Made by a program: the position numbers and the translations under genes. A stretch of DNA of 64,000 nucleotides from Woeseia sp. (GTDB taxonomy: Bacteria; Pseudomonadota; Gammaproteobacteria; Steroidobacterales; Woeseiaceae). The notes below the pieces were generated by a model. That model saw only the letters and a program-made list of their open reading frames with translations, was not told the DNA's origin and searched no databases. The DNA lies in the NCBI GenBank assembly GCA_021773015.1, contig JAJFKW010000001.1, forward strand, positions 3,455,305 through 3,519,304, in the 5' to 3' direction. This document shows positions 36,567-44,925 of the stretch, in pieces. The number at the start of each line of letters is the position of its first letter. Position 1 is the first letter of the stretch.

Positions 36567-37801
36567 CTGGTTCGAACATAGCAGTTCGCTCAAAAGCGAT
36601 TCCAGTTATCGATGATGTGACATTCGAAGCGTTGTATTCGAATCCGTATCCAACTTACGCAAGGTTACGACGAGACGCACCCATCGCATGGCTAAGTGCC
36701 GCCAATATCAATCTGGTCACACGTTTTGACACGATAAAACACATTGATGCTCATGCAGATGCTTTCCCGGCGTTTGACCAGAAATCGCTGATGATCCGCG
36801 CAATGGGGCATGGCTTTCTTCGCATGGATGGCGCCGAGCATCGCGCAGAGCGTATGGTCGCGCAAAAATCTGTGACGGCCGATTTGATTCGCAATCACTG
36901 GTTTCCGCGCTTTCAAAGCATCGTGGATGACTTGATCGCGGGTTTCGAACACAGAGGCGAGGCTGATCTATTTACCGATTTCGCGGCGCCGATGGCGTCC
37001 CGTTGTCTTATGGAGCTGCTGGGCCTGACGAATGTTCGTTGGCAGGATCTCTGTACGTGGTCGCAGTCATTGATGGATGCGGTCGGCAATTATTCCGACG
37101 ATCCGACAATCTGGTCGAGGGGAGAGGAGGCATCCCGCGGGATCGACGACGCGCTTGACGAAGTATTAGGCGACAAGCGCAGCACGCCGGACCCAACTCT
37201 AGTGTCGCAGATGGCGAATTCCTCGGCTATGTCGCGAGAGAAAATTCGCGCCAATGTAAAGTTCATAATTGGTGGAGGTCTGAATGAACCGCGAGATGCG
37301 ACGTTGACTGCAATGTATTGTTTGTTATCCAACGTCTCTCAGTTGGCGAAAGTTCGCGCCAATCCATCACTTTGGTCTAACGTTTTCGAAGAAGCTGTTC
37401 GCTATTGCGCGCCAATCGGCGTTTACCCGAGGACTGTGGCGAACGATATTGAGTTGGACGGCGTCGATTTGAAGAAAGGCGATAGACTAGGGCTATGTAT
37501 TGCATCGGCTTGCCACGACGAGGCGCACTGGCGCAATGCTCAAGCGTTCGATATCGAGCGACCGAAAAGAAATCACTTGGCATTCGGCTCCGGACCGCAC
37601 CTGTGCTTAGGCGCTAAGACGGCGAGAATGCAGGTCGGTCAATTATCGGTGCCGGCACTGGTCGAGCGCTTACCCGGACTTAGCTTAAATTCAGAACTGA
37701 AAACTGAATTCGCCGGTTGGGTATTTCGTGGTCCGACAAGGTTGCCGGTGATCTGGGACTCCGGAAACGGATCAGCGAAGGGACTTTCGCGGCAGCCGTA
37801 A
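36563..37801 (+). CDS. cytochrome P450
   Basis: 412-residue soluble bacterial P450 starting with GTG inside the amidohydrolase stop. The haem pocket is canonical FGSGPHLCLG with ligand C348, and the K-helix ExxR is E277..R280. The I-helix is unusual: GGGLNEPRDAT (237-247) lacks the normal acid-alcohol pair (D/E-T) that helps activate oxygen. No ferredoxin or reductase gene lies nearby, so electrons must come from elsewhere, or the enzyme may use peroxide or a different mechanism. It ends the rightward run and converges on the aminotransferase gene, 11 bases away. It probably hydroxylates or dealkylates an intermediate of this pathway. Confidence 0.93.
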   Translation: MTGSNIAVRSKAIPVIDDVTFEALYSNPYPTYARLRRDAPIAWLSAANINLVTRFDTIKHIDAHADAFPAFDQKSLMIRAMGHGFLRMDGAEHRAERMVAQKSVTADLIRNHWFPRFQSIVDDLIAGFEHRGEADLFTDFAAPMASRCLMELLGLTNVRWQDLCTWSQSLMDAVGNYSDDPTIWSRGEEASRGIDDALDEVLGDKRSTPDPTLVSQMANSSAMSREKIRANVKFIIGGGLNEPRDATLTAMYCLLSNVSQLAKVRANPSLWSNVFEEAVRYCAPIGVYPRTVANDIELDGVDLKKGDRLGLCIASACHDEAHWRNAQAFDIERPKRNHLAFGSGPHLCLGAKTARMQVGQLSVPALVERLPGLSLNSELKTEFAGWVFRGPTRLPVIWDSGNGSAKGLSRQP

Positions 37802-37812
37802 ATGGTAGATCG

Positions 37813-38946
37813 CTAACCGAATAGCGGGCGTAAACGGGCAACGCCTTCCGTGATTTCCTCCTCGCTATAGTGCGCGAAACTCAATCGAAGGAAGCTGTTC
37901 AGCTCACCGCAACTGGAAAAGACCGCACCGGGTTGAAACCCGGTTTGATGTTCATTCGCAAGTTCCTTAATGGCAGCTGTGTCGGTCGATCTGGCCAGGG
38001 AGAGCCAGAAAAAGTAGCCGCCGTCGGGTCTGTTCCATTGTGCGATGTCGCCAAAGTGCTCCAGAAGTGCCGTTTCCATGGCTTCTACTCTAGACCGATA
38101 CGCATTTTTCAAAAGTGAAACGTGCGCGGTAAGCAAACCGTCGTCAATCGCATGGCGTACGATGTGTGAGGTGTAGTGATTGATGCTGCCGCCGCTATTG
38201 ATGAAGCCGTTTGAAAGCAGCAACTGGCGCAGATTTTCCGATGTCTGAATCCAACCGAGACGCAATCCAGGCGCAAGAATCTTAGAAAACGACCCAAGCG
38301 ACAGCACGGGTCCAGAATTGCAGTAGGTGCCGAAAGCCGGCGGCGGTGATTCGTAATACGATAGCAGTTGGTAGACTTCGTCGGCGACGATCAAGAAATC
38401 GTGCTGCCTACTAAGTTCTAGAATTCGTCGCCGACGTTCTTCGCTGAGACACTGCCCACCCGGATTGTGATAGCTGGGAACGGTATAGAGAAACGCCGGT
38501 TTGTGTTTTCGTAATTCTTCCTCAAGGCAGTCGATTCGTATTCCTTGGTCATCAATCGGGATACCGACAATATTCAGTCCACGATCGCGAAAAATTTGGA
38601 AGGCAAGAAAATAACTAGGTTCTTCGACGAATACGGTATCGCAGGGCTTCGCGAAAATCGACGATACCAGATCAAGTGCTTGCGAATTTCCGCCGGTGAC
38701 AAAAAGAGACTCCGCATTGACGGGTGCGCGATAGCCAGTGCTCAAATACCCAGCAAGTGAGTGCAAGAACCGTTCGTCGCCTGCTGTGACACCGTAATTC
38801 AATTCAATGGGTGTTGCTTTACGATAAAATGCTTCGCTCGCTTTGCGCATTAGCTCGACAGGCAACAAGTCGGCAGAAGGCTGACCAACCCCTAAGTTAA
38901 TGGTGCCAGGCGGCGGTGCGCCATCGAAAGTGACAGTGCTACTCAT
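37813..38946 (-). CDS. PLP-dependent aminotransferase, class I (MocR/2-aminoadipate-like)
   Basis: 377-residue class I/II aminotransferase resembling the catalytic half of MocR regulators and LysN-type 2-aminoadipate aminotransferases, without the HTH domain. The segment TPIELNYGVTAGDERFLHSLAGYL is diagnostic. The pocket has TGGNSQALDL, the catalytic Asp in IVADEVYQLL, the PLP lysine in SLGSFSKILAPGLRLGW, and a C-terminal Arg in FLRLSFAHY. It is the last gene of a leftward operon, its ATG overlapping the stop of the dehydrogenase gene (ATGA). With that dehydrogenase it can interconvert an amino acid, a 2-oxo acid and a D-2-hydroxy acid. The exact amino acid is unknown. Confidence 0.9.
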   Translation of the reverse strand: MSSTVTFDGAPPPGTINLGVGQPSADLLPVELMRKASEAFYRKATPIELNYGVTAGDERFLHSLAGYLSTGYRAPVNAESLFVTGGNSQALDLVSSIFAKPCDTVFVEEPSYFLAFQIFRDRGLNIVGIPIDDQGIRIDCLEEELRKHKPAFLYTVPSYHNPGGQCLSEERRRRILELSRQHDFLIVADEVYQLLSYYESPPPAFGTYCNSGPVLSLGSFSKILAPGLRLGWIQTSENLRQLLLSNGFINSGGSINHYTSHIVRHAIDDGLLTAHVSLLKNAYRSRVEAMETALLEHFGDIAQWNRPDGGYFFWLSLARSTDTAAIKELANEHQTGFQPGAVFSSCGELNSFLRLSFAHYSEEEITEGVARLRPLFG

Positions 38947-39935
38947 TTTATTAATCTGCTCGATTGCAGGACGTAGTGCGTAACGTCGTCGAAATTTCCA
39001 TGGAAATGGTTGAGGATATTTTTGGCCGACGTTGTCCGCGCCTGCATAATTGATTCATCAGAATAGAAGGCGGCATGCGGTGTCAGCAGCACGTTGTTTC
39101 GATTAACCAAGCCGCTAATGCCGAGATCGGGCGACTCGCTAGCCAGAACGTCGAGCCCAGCGCCCGCCACCTTACCGGTATCCAGCGCATGAACTAACGC
39201 ATCCTCGTCCACTAATCCGCCTCGGGCAACGTTGATGAAAAAAGGCGTTTTTGTCATTTGATCGAACGCCGCAGCATTGACAAAATTTGCATTCTCCGCG
39301 GTCAGGTTACAGTGTAACGAGATAATATCCGAGCGAGCGTAAATGTGCTTCAGCTCGCAAAGTTCGACAATTATTTGGTCGGCGTCAGTTTGTTTGACGC
39401 ATGGATCATTGGCAATGATCCGCAGACCGAAAGCCTGAGCTCGTTTTGCGACTGCCTGGCCGATCCGGCCAAGGCCAATCAATCCAAGCGTTCGCCCCTG
39501 TAGCCGCTTTAGTCCCGCAATGGCATCGAATCTCCACAAATGTTGTTCTTGTACGAGCTGATGATATTCAGGAAGCCGTCGACACAACGCTAAGATCAGG
39601 GCCAAAGTGTGGTCGGCAACCTCTTGCGTACAATATTCATCAACCGCCGAAACATTAACGTCGTTCTCCTGTGCTGCGGCAATGTCAATGGCGTTGTAAC
39701 CTGTCGCCGCTAGCGATATCAGTTGACAGTTTTTTAACTTTTGAATAACCGATTGTGAGAACGGCGCGAAGTCGGTAAGGATAAAGTCGGCACCGCAGCA
39801 AGCGTTGGCAAGCCCAGCGGAATTGCCGTCATAAACGTAGCGCCTAACGTTGAATGAATTGCCCCAAATACCCTGTTCGACGGACAGGTCCCGCCCGGCA
39901 TTTTCGGGCATATCAACGACAACGAGATCATTCAC
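38943..39935 (-). CDS. D-isomer-specific 2-hydroxyacid dehydrogenase
   Basis: 330 residues of the formate/glycerate/phosphoglycerate dehydrogenase family. The NAD site GLIGLGRIGQAVAKRAQAFG is in the middle. The catalytic Arg is in INVARGGLVDEDAL, the Glu in DVLASESPD, and the His in TPHAAFYSDES. It reduces a 2-oxo acid to the D-hydroxy acid or the reverse. Hydroxypyruvate reductase-type enzymes look like this, but the substrate is not fixed by the motifs. It is coupled by 4-base overlaps to both the symporter gene before it and the aminotransferase gene after it. This arrangement argues for one pathway of uptake, oxidation and transamination of a hydroxy or amino acid. Confidence 0.9.
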   Translation of the reverse strand: MNDLVVVDMPENAGRDLSVEQGIWGNSFNVRRYVYDGNSAGLANACCGADFILTDFAPFSQSVIQKLKNCQLISLAATGYNAIDIAAAQENDVNVSAVDEYCTQEVADHTLALILALCRRLPEYHQLVQEQHLWRFDAIAGLKRLQGRTLGLIGLGRIGQAVAKRAQAFGLRIIANDPCVKQTDADQIIVELCELKHIYARSDIISLHCNLTAENANFVNAAAFDQMTKTPFFINVARGGLVDEDALVHALDTGKVAGAGLDVLASESPDLGISGLVNRNNVLLTPHAAFYSDESIMQARTTSAKNILNHFHGNFDDVTHYVLQSSRLIK

Positions 39936-41332
39936 GATGCTGGTTTATCGGTGAGATTCAATACCGTAAATACGCTAAATGATACGGCGAGTCCTGGCCA
40001 TACCGGGTCAAAGTCGTATGGTGCGCCTGCAGCGGTTTGCCCTAATAAATACCACCCAACAACTGTCGTTAGCGACAGGGCAATACTCCAAAATGCGGCT
40101 CGCTTGTTCGCTTTTGCGAAATAGACGGCTGCGATGCTAGGCAAGAACAGCGCGGCGGAGTTCACGGTAAAGCCGACCAGCAATATGTCGATAACGTCCT
40201 GCATCCGCCATGCCATCACCGCCGCAACGATGCCAATGACTACCGACAAACCAATGCTTAGACGAAATAAATTGTTTGGGCCAATATCGGGATTGACGTA
40301 TCGTTGATATACGTCTTTGCTGAGATTGGCGGACGCAGTAAGAATGCAAATGTCCGCCGTGGACATGAGTGCAGCAAGAATGCCGACCAACACCAGTCCT
40401 TTCAGTCCAACAGGAAATGTACTGAGCACAAAGTTAGACAATACGTCGCTACTGTCTTCTAGACCGGGAAATAGCATTGCGGACGTCATACCAAGCCAGC
40501 TGGCGCCTATGGCAAGTGGAATTAACAGGATCACCGCAAGCAGCGTGCCGCGTTTCGCCGTTGCAGCATTACGCGCGGCAAATGTCCTCGTGTAACTGTC
40601 CATCGCCGTAAAAAAACTTAGTGTGATCGAGACGATCAATGCCAGGATAGTTCCCCATCCCCAACCACCAGGGTCGAAAAATGTCTCAGGAAGCTCGCGA
40701 TTGAGCGCTGCCCAAGTGCCACCCTGACTGATTGCGACAGGAATACCAACGATAACCACACCGATAAACAATAAGGTGAATTGTACCCAGTCGGTGTAGG
40801 TAATCGCGAGAAACCCACCGGTTGCCGTATAGACGATTATGATGGCGCTGGCGATTAGCAACGCCGTGCCAAAATCCCACCCCAAAAGTGTGTGCAGAAT
40901 CGCGGCGGCGGCCGCCAGTTGCCCCGCCGCATACGCGATAAATGCCGCGACAGTCGTTATCGTCGCAACAATTCTTGTTCTACCGTCGTAGCGAAGCTCC
41001 ATGAGTTCGGGGTAGGTCAGCAAACTGTGCTGGTTACCCAGTTGCTTCACACGGACCGCAAAAAACAAGCCAAACAGCAAACAACCAATGGCCATCGCGA
41101 TCGTGTACCAGCTTGCAGATATTCCGACCTCGTAAGCCTTCGATGCTGACCCGACAATTGCGGCGCCACCGACCCAGGAGGCCATCCACAGGCAAGCTAT
41201 AGAGAGCGTGCCGATCTTGCCGCTCGCAACGAAATAATCTTCAACGTTATTTTGCTTGCGGCTGGCGTACAGGCCGACCAAAATCATCGCAATCAGATAC
41301 GCGATAATAATTGCTGTATCAATGGTCGCCAT
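39932..41332 (-). CDS. sodium:solute symporter (SSS family)
   Basis: 466 residues, about 13 membrane helices. The family core is visible: LYASRKQNNVEDYFVASGKIGTL, ASWVGGAAIVGSASKAYEVG, and the fifth-helix GGFLAITYTDWVQFTLLFIG. It uses the sodium gradient to bring in small organic solutes (pantothenate, proline, sugar or organic acid types). It heads a leftward operon, overlapping the dehydrogenase gene by four bases. The BNR/VPS10 protein starts upstream on the same strand with a 70-base gap. It probably imports the hydroxy or amino acid used by the two following enzymes. Confidence 0.9.
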   Translation of the reverse strand: MATIDTAIIIAYLIAMILVGLYASRKQNNVEDYFVASGKIGTLSIACLWMASWVGGAAIVGSASKAYEVGISASWYTIAMAIGCLLFGLFFAVRVKQLGNQHSLLTYPELMELRYDGRTRIVATITTVAAFIAYAAGQLAAAAAILHTLLGWDFGTALLIASAIIIVYTATGGFLAITYTDWVQFTLLFIGVVIVGIPVAISQGGTWAALNRELPETFFDPGGWGWGTILALIVSITLSFFTAMDSYTRTFAARNAATAKRGTLLAVILLIPLAIGASWLGMTSAMLFPGLEDSSDVLSNFVLSTFPVGLKGLVLVGILAALMSTADICILTASANLSKDVYQRYVNPDIGPNNLFRLSIGLSVVIGIVAAVMAWRMQDVIDILLVGFTVNSAALFLPSIAAVYFAKANKRAAFWSIALSLTTVVGWYLLGQTAAGAPYDFDPVWPGLAVSFSVFTVLNLTDKPAS

Positions 41333-41401
41333 GATTTTCTCTAAATTGCGCTGCCAACTTCGAGGTCTTCGGCGTTAACCAAGTCATACTCGCTCTTGTC
41401 T

Positions 41402-44400
41402 TCAATTTTTCGGCAGCATGCTACCAGGTGTCCAAGGAGCGCCAGCGTCATGCAGTCGTCGCTCGAATTCCGGAAGTTTTTCCCTAACCAGATCGTCCAG
41501 TTGCCGACGCACCGTCGAATATTCCTCATTGGCAATTTCAAGGCTGCGTTTTTGCGTTGCAGTAGGTCCGTAAGTGGAATATGCCGAGCCAAATCCTGCG
41601 ACCTGAATTCGTTCTGCAATTGTATGCGGCTCCAGGCCACCGATTTCGCCTTTGGCTTTGTTGCCGCTTAAAGCGGCGTCGACATCGTAAAGAACTTGTT
41701 TGATGTTATGCAGTTCGATATCCAATGCGTTAGGGTCGCCTGTTGACAACTCCAGCGCCTGTTCGAGGTAATCGATGCGTTCGAAGGTGTTGGTGACAAT
41801 CTCGTCAGCGCCGAATATGGAGCGCTCCAACGAAGCCACGCGCTGCCAATGCGCGACTGCTTCCTCGGGCGATGAACCGGGTAGTGCGCCGCCACGCATT
41901 TTCGCAACATCGAAGCTTACCGGCCCGCTGAGTGTTGTGCTTTGACCATCCACCCGTTTCATCAGCGTTGCGGTGTACTGTCCCGGTTCCGCGAGATAGC
42001 CGGTGGGCGGTCCGAAATACGACTCTTCCGTTGGCAGAGCCTCGTTTTGGGGGTAACGAAGATCCCAGGCGACACGATGGATGCCCTGCGTTTTTTCCCC
42101 GCTGATTCGGCGGATAATCTCGCCGTCGCCATTCTTAATCAGAACGAAAACAGTGGGGTCGGTCTCCCTCCTTTCCGCCTCAACAGCATCCCAACCCGGA
42201 AATGGCGTATCCGCGTTATCCTCCAACTGCGCTTTTTCTTTGGTTTGGCGTTTTTCCTCACGGCTTTGCAATTCTTCTGCAAGATAATAGGTGAGCACCG
42301 CACCAAACGGCGGGTTCTCGGCAACGAAATACCCGGCACCCTGGTCACTTTGTCCGGCTCCGCCTAGCCGACTACCCTGTTGATACCAGCGCGCCGTGCG
42401 AGCCGGAAATAACATCGCATTGTTTTCCAGCAATGCTCTTTTGGTGATTGAACGCAAAGGCGTGTAATCATCCAATACGTAAAACCCGCGACCGAACGAG
42501 GCGCCAACCAAGTCATTTTCCCGTCGTTGTATAGCGAGATCCCTAAATGAAATCGTCGGCACGTCGCCAGTAAGTTTTAGCCAACTTCCACCGCCGTCCA
42601 CGGTGAAAAAGAGGCCGAATTCGGTGCCGGCAAATAACAGATCAGGCTGCACGTGATCTTGCACAACGCGCCAAACGATATGACGGTCCGGTATATCGCC
42701 TGTCACCGACGACCAGGACCGGCCGCGATTCGTACTCTTCACTAGATAGGCGCTGAAGTCGCCATACTTGTGATTGTCGAGTGCAACATAAACGGTATTG
42801 GAATCGAATAGATCGGCTTTGATGTCGTTTACAAATGCTGTGTCGGGAACGCCAGGCAACGTGCCCACTTCAATCTTGCGCCAGGATTCGCCGCCGTTCT
42901 CAGTAACTTGAATGAGTCCGTCATCTGTACCGATGTAAATTAGACCTTCCTCAAGCGGCGATTCGCCAATTGACGTGATCGTGTTGTAGGCGGACATTGC
43001 GTAGATGTCCCACGGTGCATCCCACGACCATTTTCGGTCCATGAATTCAAACTGCATACGATTTTGGTCGCGCGTCAGATCGCCGGACAGTGCTCGCCAA
43101 GTGTCGCCTCTATCATCTGAACGCCACAATCGATATGAAGCAAAGTAAAGGCGCGCGGGATTGTGCGGACTTACTAAGATAGGCGCGTCCCAATTGAATC
43201 GCTCTGCCGGTTCGCCCTTTTCCGGTTGCGGTTTGATGTATACGAACTCGCCATTGGTGCGGTCAACGCGCACGAGGTTACCCTGCTGCCACTCGGCGTA
43301 CATGATGTCCGGGTTGCCTGGTTCGGTTGCCGGTTGATGTCCGTCGCCAAATAGCACGACAAACCAATCTGCGTTGCGGATGCCATTATCGTTGTCCGTG
43401 CGAGACGGGCCGCCCTGCGTATTGTTGTCCTGCGTGCCGCCAAATATATTGTAGAACGGCTCCGCGTCGTCCAATGCAACTTTGTAAAACTGTGTTACCG
43501 GGAGGTTGGCAACAAAACGCCAGTTCTCGGCCAGATCAAAACTTTCGTAGAGACCGCCATCTGTGCCGATTAGTAAGTAGTCTTCATCGTCGGGTCTAAA
43601 CGTCAGGGAATGATTGTCCGAGTGTTTGGCGACCTCAGTCATAGTGCGAAATGTTTTGCCACCGTCATCGGATACGTTCATGCGAACGTTTGCGAGATAT
43701 ATTCGATCAAACGCATGCGGACTTGCATATAGTTCTTGATAGTAGTGTGGACCGGTACCGCCCGATACAGTCTCCGACATTTCTTCCCATGATGCGCCAC
43801 GATTACTGGAGCGGAAGACTTTGCCTTTACGGCGGTCTAACTCAATTGCGGCATAGATGACGTCCGGCTCCTGCGGCGATATCGCGAGGCCGATCTTGCC
43901 CATGTTGCCTTCAGGCAAGCCTTCTGTCAGTTCGACCCAAGAACCGCCGCCGTCTTCAGAGCGGTAGATGGCGGTTTCAGGACCGCCGCCCATGTAGCCG
44001 GCAACCGTTCTGTGATGTTGCCACGTCGCGGCGTATAGCCGTTGCGAGTTTCGCGGGTCAATTAACAAATCGGTCGCGCCAGTCCACTCTTCATCGCCTA
44101 GGGTTTTCGTCCAGCTATTGCCGCCGTTGGTCGTTTTATATACACCTCGCTCCCCACCTTTGGACCACAACGGCCCCTGCGCCGCAACCCATACAGTATT
44201 GGAATCTTCCGGTGAAACGACAATTTCAGATATATGTTGCGAGTCCTTCAGCCCAAGGTTCTCCCAGGTATTGCCATCGTCGGTGCTCCGGTACACGCCG
44301 TCGCCAAAGCCAACATGTCGACCGCCTACATTTTCGCCCGTGCCAACCCACAGCGTATGCGGATTAGTTGGATCAATAGTGATTGCACCGATTGAATAGA

Positions 44401-44677
44401 CATCTTGATCGTCAAATACGGGCGTCCAAGTGGTCCCTGCGTTGACCGTTTTCCAAACCCCGCCAGAGCCGACCGCGACGTACCATATGTTCGGGTCATC
44501 GGGATGCAGCGCGACATCGGCGATTCGACCAGACATCAATGCAGGACCGATACTGCGCAATTTCATTCCTTCAAATGTCTTGCTGCTGAATCGCTCCTCA
44601 GCTTCCTGCGCGAACCCTGTTAGTGTGAAGAATGAAACTGAAAATAGGGCGATCACTTTGATGAGTCGAAAATGCAT
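41402..44677 (-). CDS. very large secreted BNR/VPS10-like beta-propeller protein
   Basis: 1091 residues from the ATG at 44677, chosen because GGGGGA lies six bases upstream; the ATG at 44692 adds five residues. A signal peptide (MHFRLIKVIALFSVSFFTLTGFAQE) precedes a run of BNR/Asp-box repeats, the form S-x-D-x-G-x-T-W occurring many times between about 50 and 730 (YRSTDDGNTWENL, YKTTNGGNSWTK, FRSSNRGASWEE, YLVKSTNRGRSWSS, FFTVDGGGSWLKL). The C-terminal 350 residues hold an immunoglobulin-like FlgD-type segment and a helical tail. The family is known as VPS10/sortilin-type or glycosyl-hydrolase-like, but no catalytic set is evident. Exported, probably periplasmic or extracellular, possibly a binding or scaffold protein. 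Confidence 0.88.
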   Translation of the reverse strand: MHFRLIKVIALFSVSFFTLTGFAQEAEERFSSKTFEGMKLRSIGPALMSGRIADVALHPDDPNIWYVAVGSGGVWKTVNAGTTWTPVFDDQDVYSIGAITIDPTNPHTLWVGTGENVGGRHVGFGDGVYRSTDDGNTWENLGLKDSQHISEIVVSPEDSNTVWVAAQGPLWSKGGERGVYKTTNGGNSWTKTLGDEEWTGATDLLIDPRNSQRLYAATWQHHRTVAGYMGGGPETAIYRSEDGGGSWVELTEGLPEGNMGKIGLAISPQEPDVIYAAIELDRRKGKVFRSSNRGASWEEMSETVSGGTGPHYYQELYASPHAFDRIYLANVRMNVSDDGGKTFRTMTEVAKHSDNHSLTFRPDDEDYLLIGTDGGLYESFDLAENWRFVANLPVTQFYKVALDDAEPFYNIFGGTQDNNTQGGPSRTDNDNGIRNADWFVVLFGDGHQPATEPGNPDIMYAEWQQGNLVRVDRTNGEFVYIKPQPEKGEPAERFNWDAPILVSPHNPARLYFASYRLWRSDDRGDTWRALSGDLTRDQNRMQFEFMDRKWSWDAPWDIYAMSAYNTITSIGESPLEEGLIYIGTDDGLIQVTENGGESWRKIEVGTLPGVPDTAFVNDIKADLFDSNTVYVALDNHKYGDFSAYLVKSTNRGRSWSSVTGDIPDRHIVWRVVQDHVQPDLLFAGTEFGLFFTVDGGGSWLKLTGDVPTISFRDLAIQRRENDLVGASFGRGFYVLDDYTPLRSITKRALLENNAMLFPARTARWYQQGSRLGGAGQSDQGAGYFVAENPPFGAVLTYYLAEELQSREEKRQTKEKAQLEDNADTPFPGWDAVEAERRETDPTVFVLIKNGDGEIIRRISGEKTQGIHRVAWDLRYPQNEALPTEESYFGPPTGYLAEPGQYTATLMKRVDGQSTTLSGPVSFDVAKMRGGALPGSSPEEAVAHWQRVASLERSIFGADEIVTNTFERIDYLEQALELSTGDPNALDIELHNIKQVLYDVDAALSGNKAKGEIGGLEPHTIAERIQVAGFGSAYSTYGPTATQKRSLEIANEEYSTVRRQLDDLVREKLPEFERRLHDAGAPWTPGSMLPKN

Positions 44678-44742
44678 GGCTTTCCCCCGCATATTATTTT
44701 TTTCGTGAGGTCGTGAGTGACCGACCTTGATGAATGGCGTCG

Positions 44743-44748
44743 ATTATA
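44743..44748 (-). promoter_or_regulatory. -10 element for the BNR/VPS10 gene
   Basis: TATAAT on the minus strand (ATTATA at 44743-44748), 65 bases before the BNR gene start. No convincing -35 hexamer lies at the right spacing, so this is a weak promoter call. Confidence 0.35.
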
Positions 44749-44925
44749 ACGCCCCACGGTTGCGGCGGGTAACCGAAATTAGGGGATGGCCATGGTATTG
44801 GCTGGCGCCATACTGGGCGCAGATTGGGCATCCTCGTCGCTGTTGCTACCCACAACGGCTGACGTGGTGAGTTAACGATCATTTCGTTGTTGCTACGGGT
44901 TACAGCAACTGACAAACTCAATATC

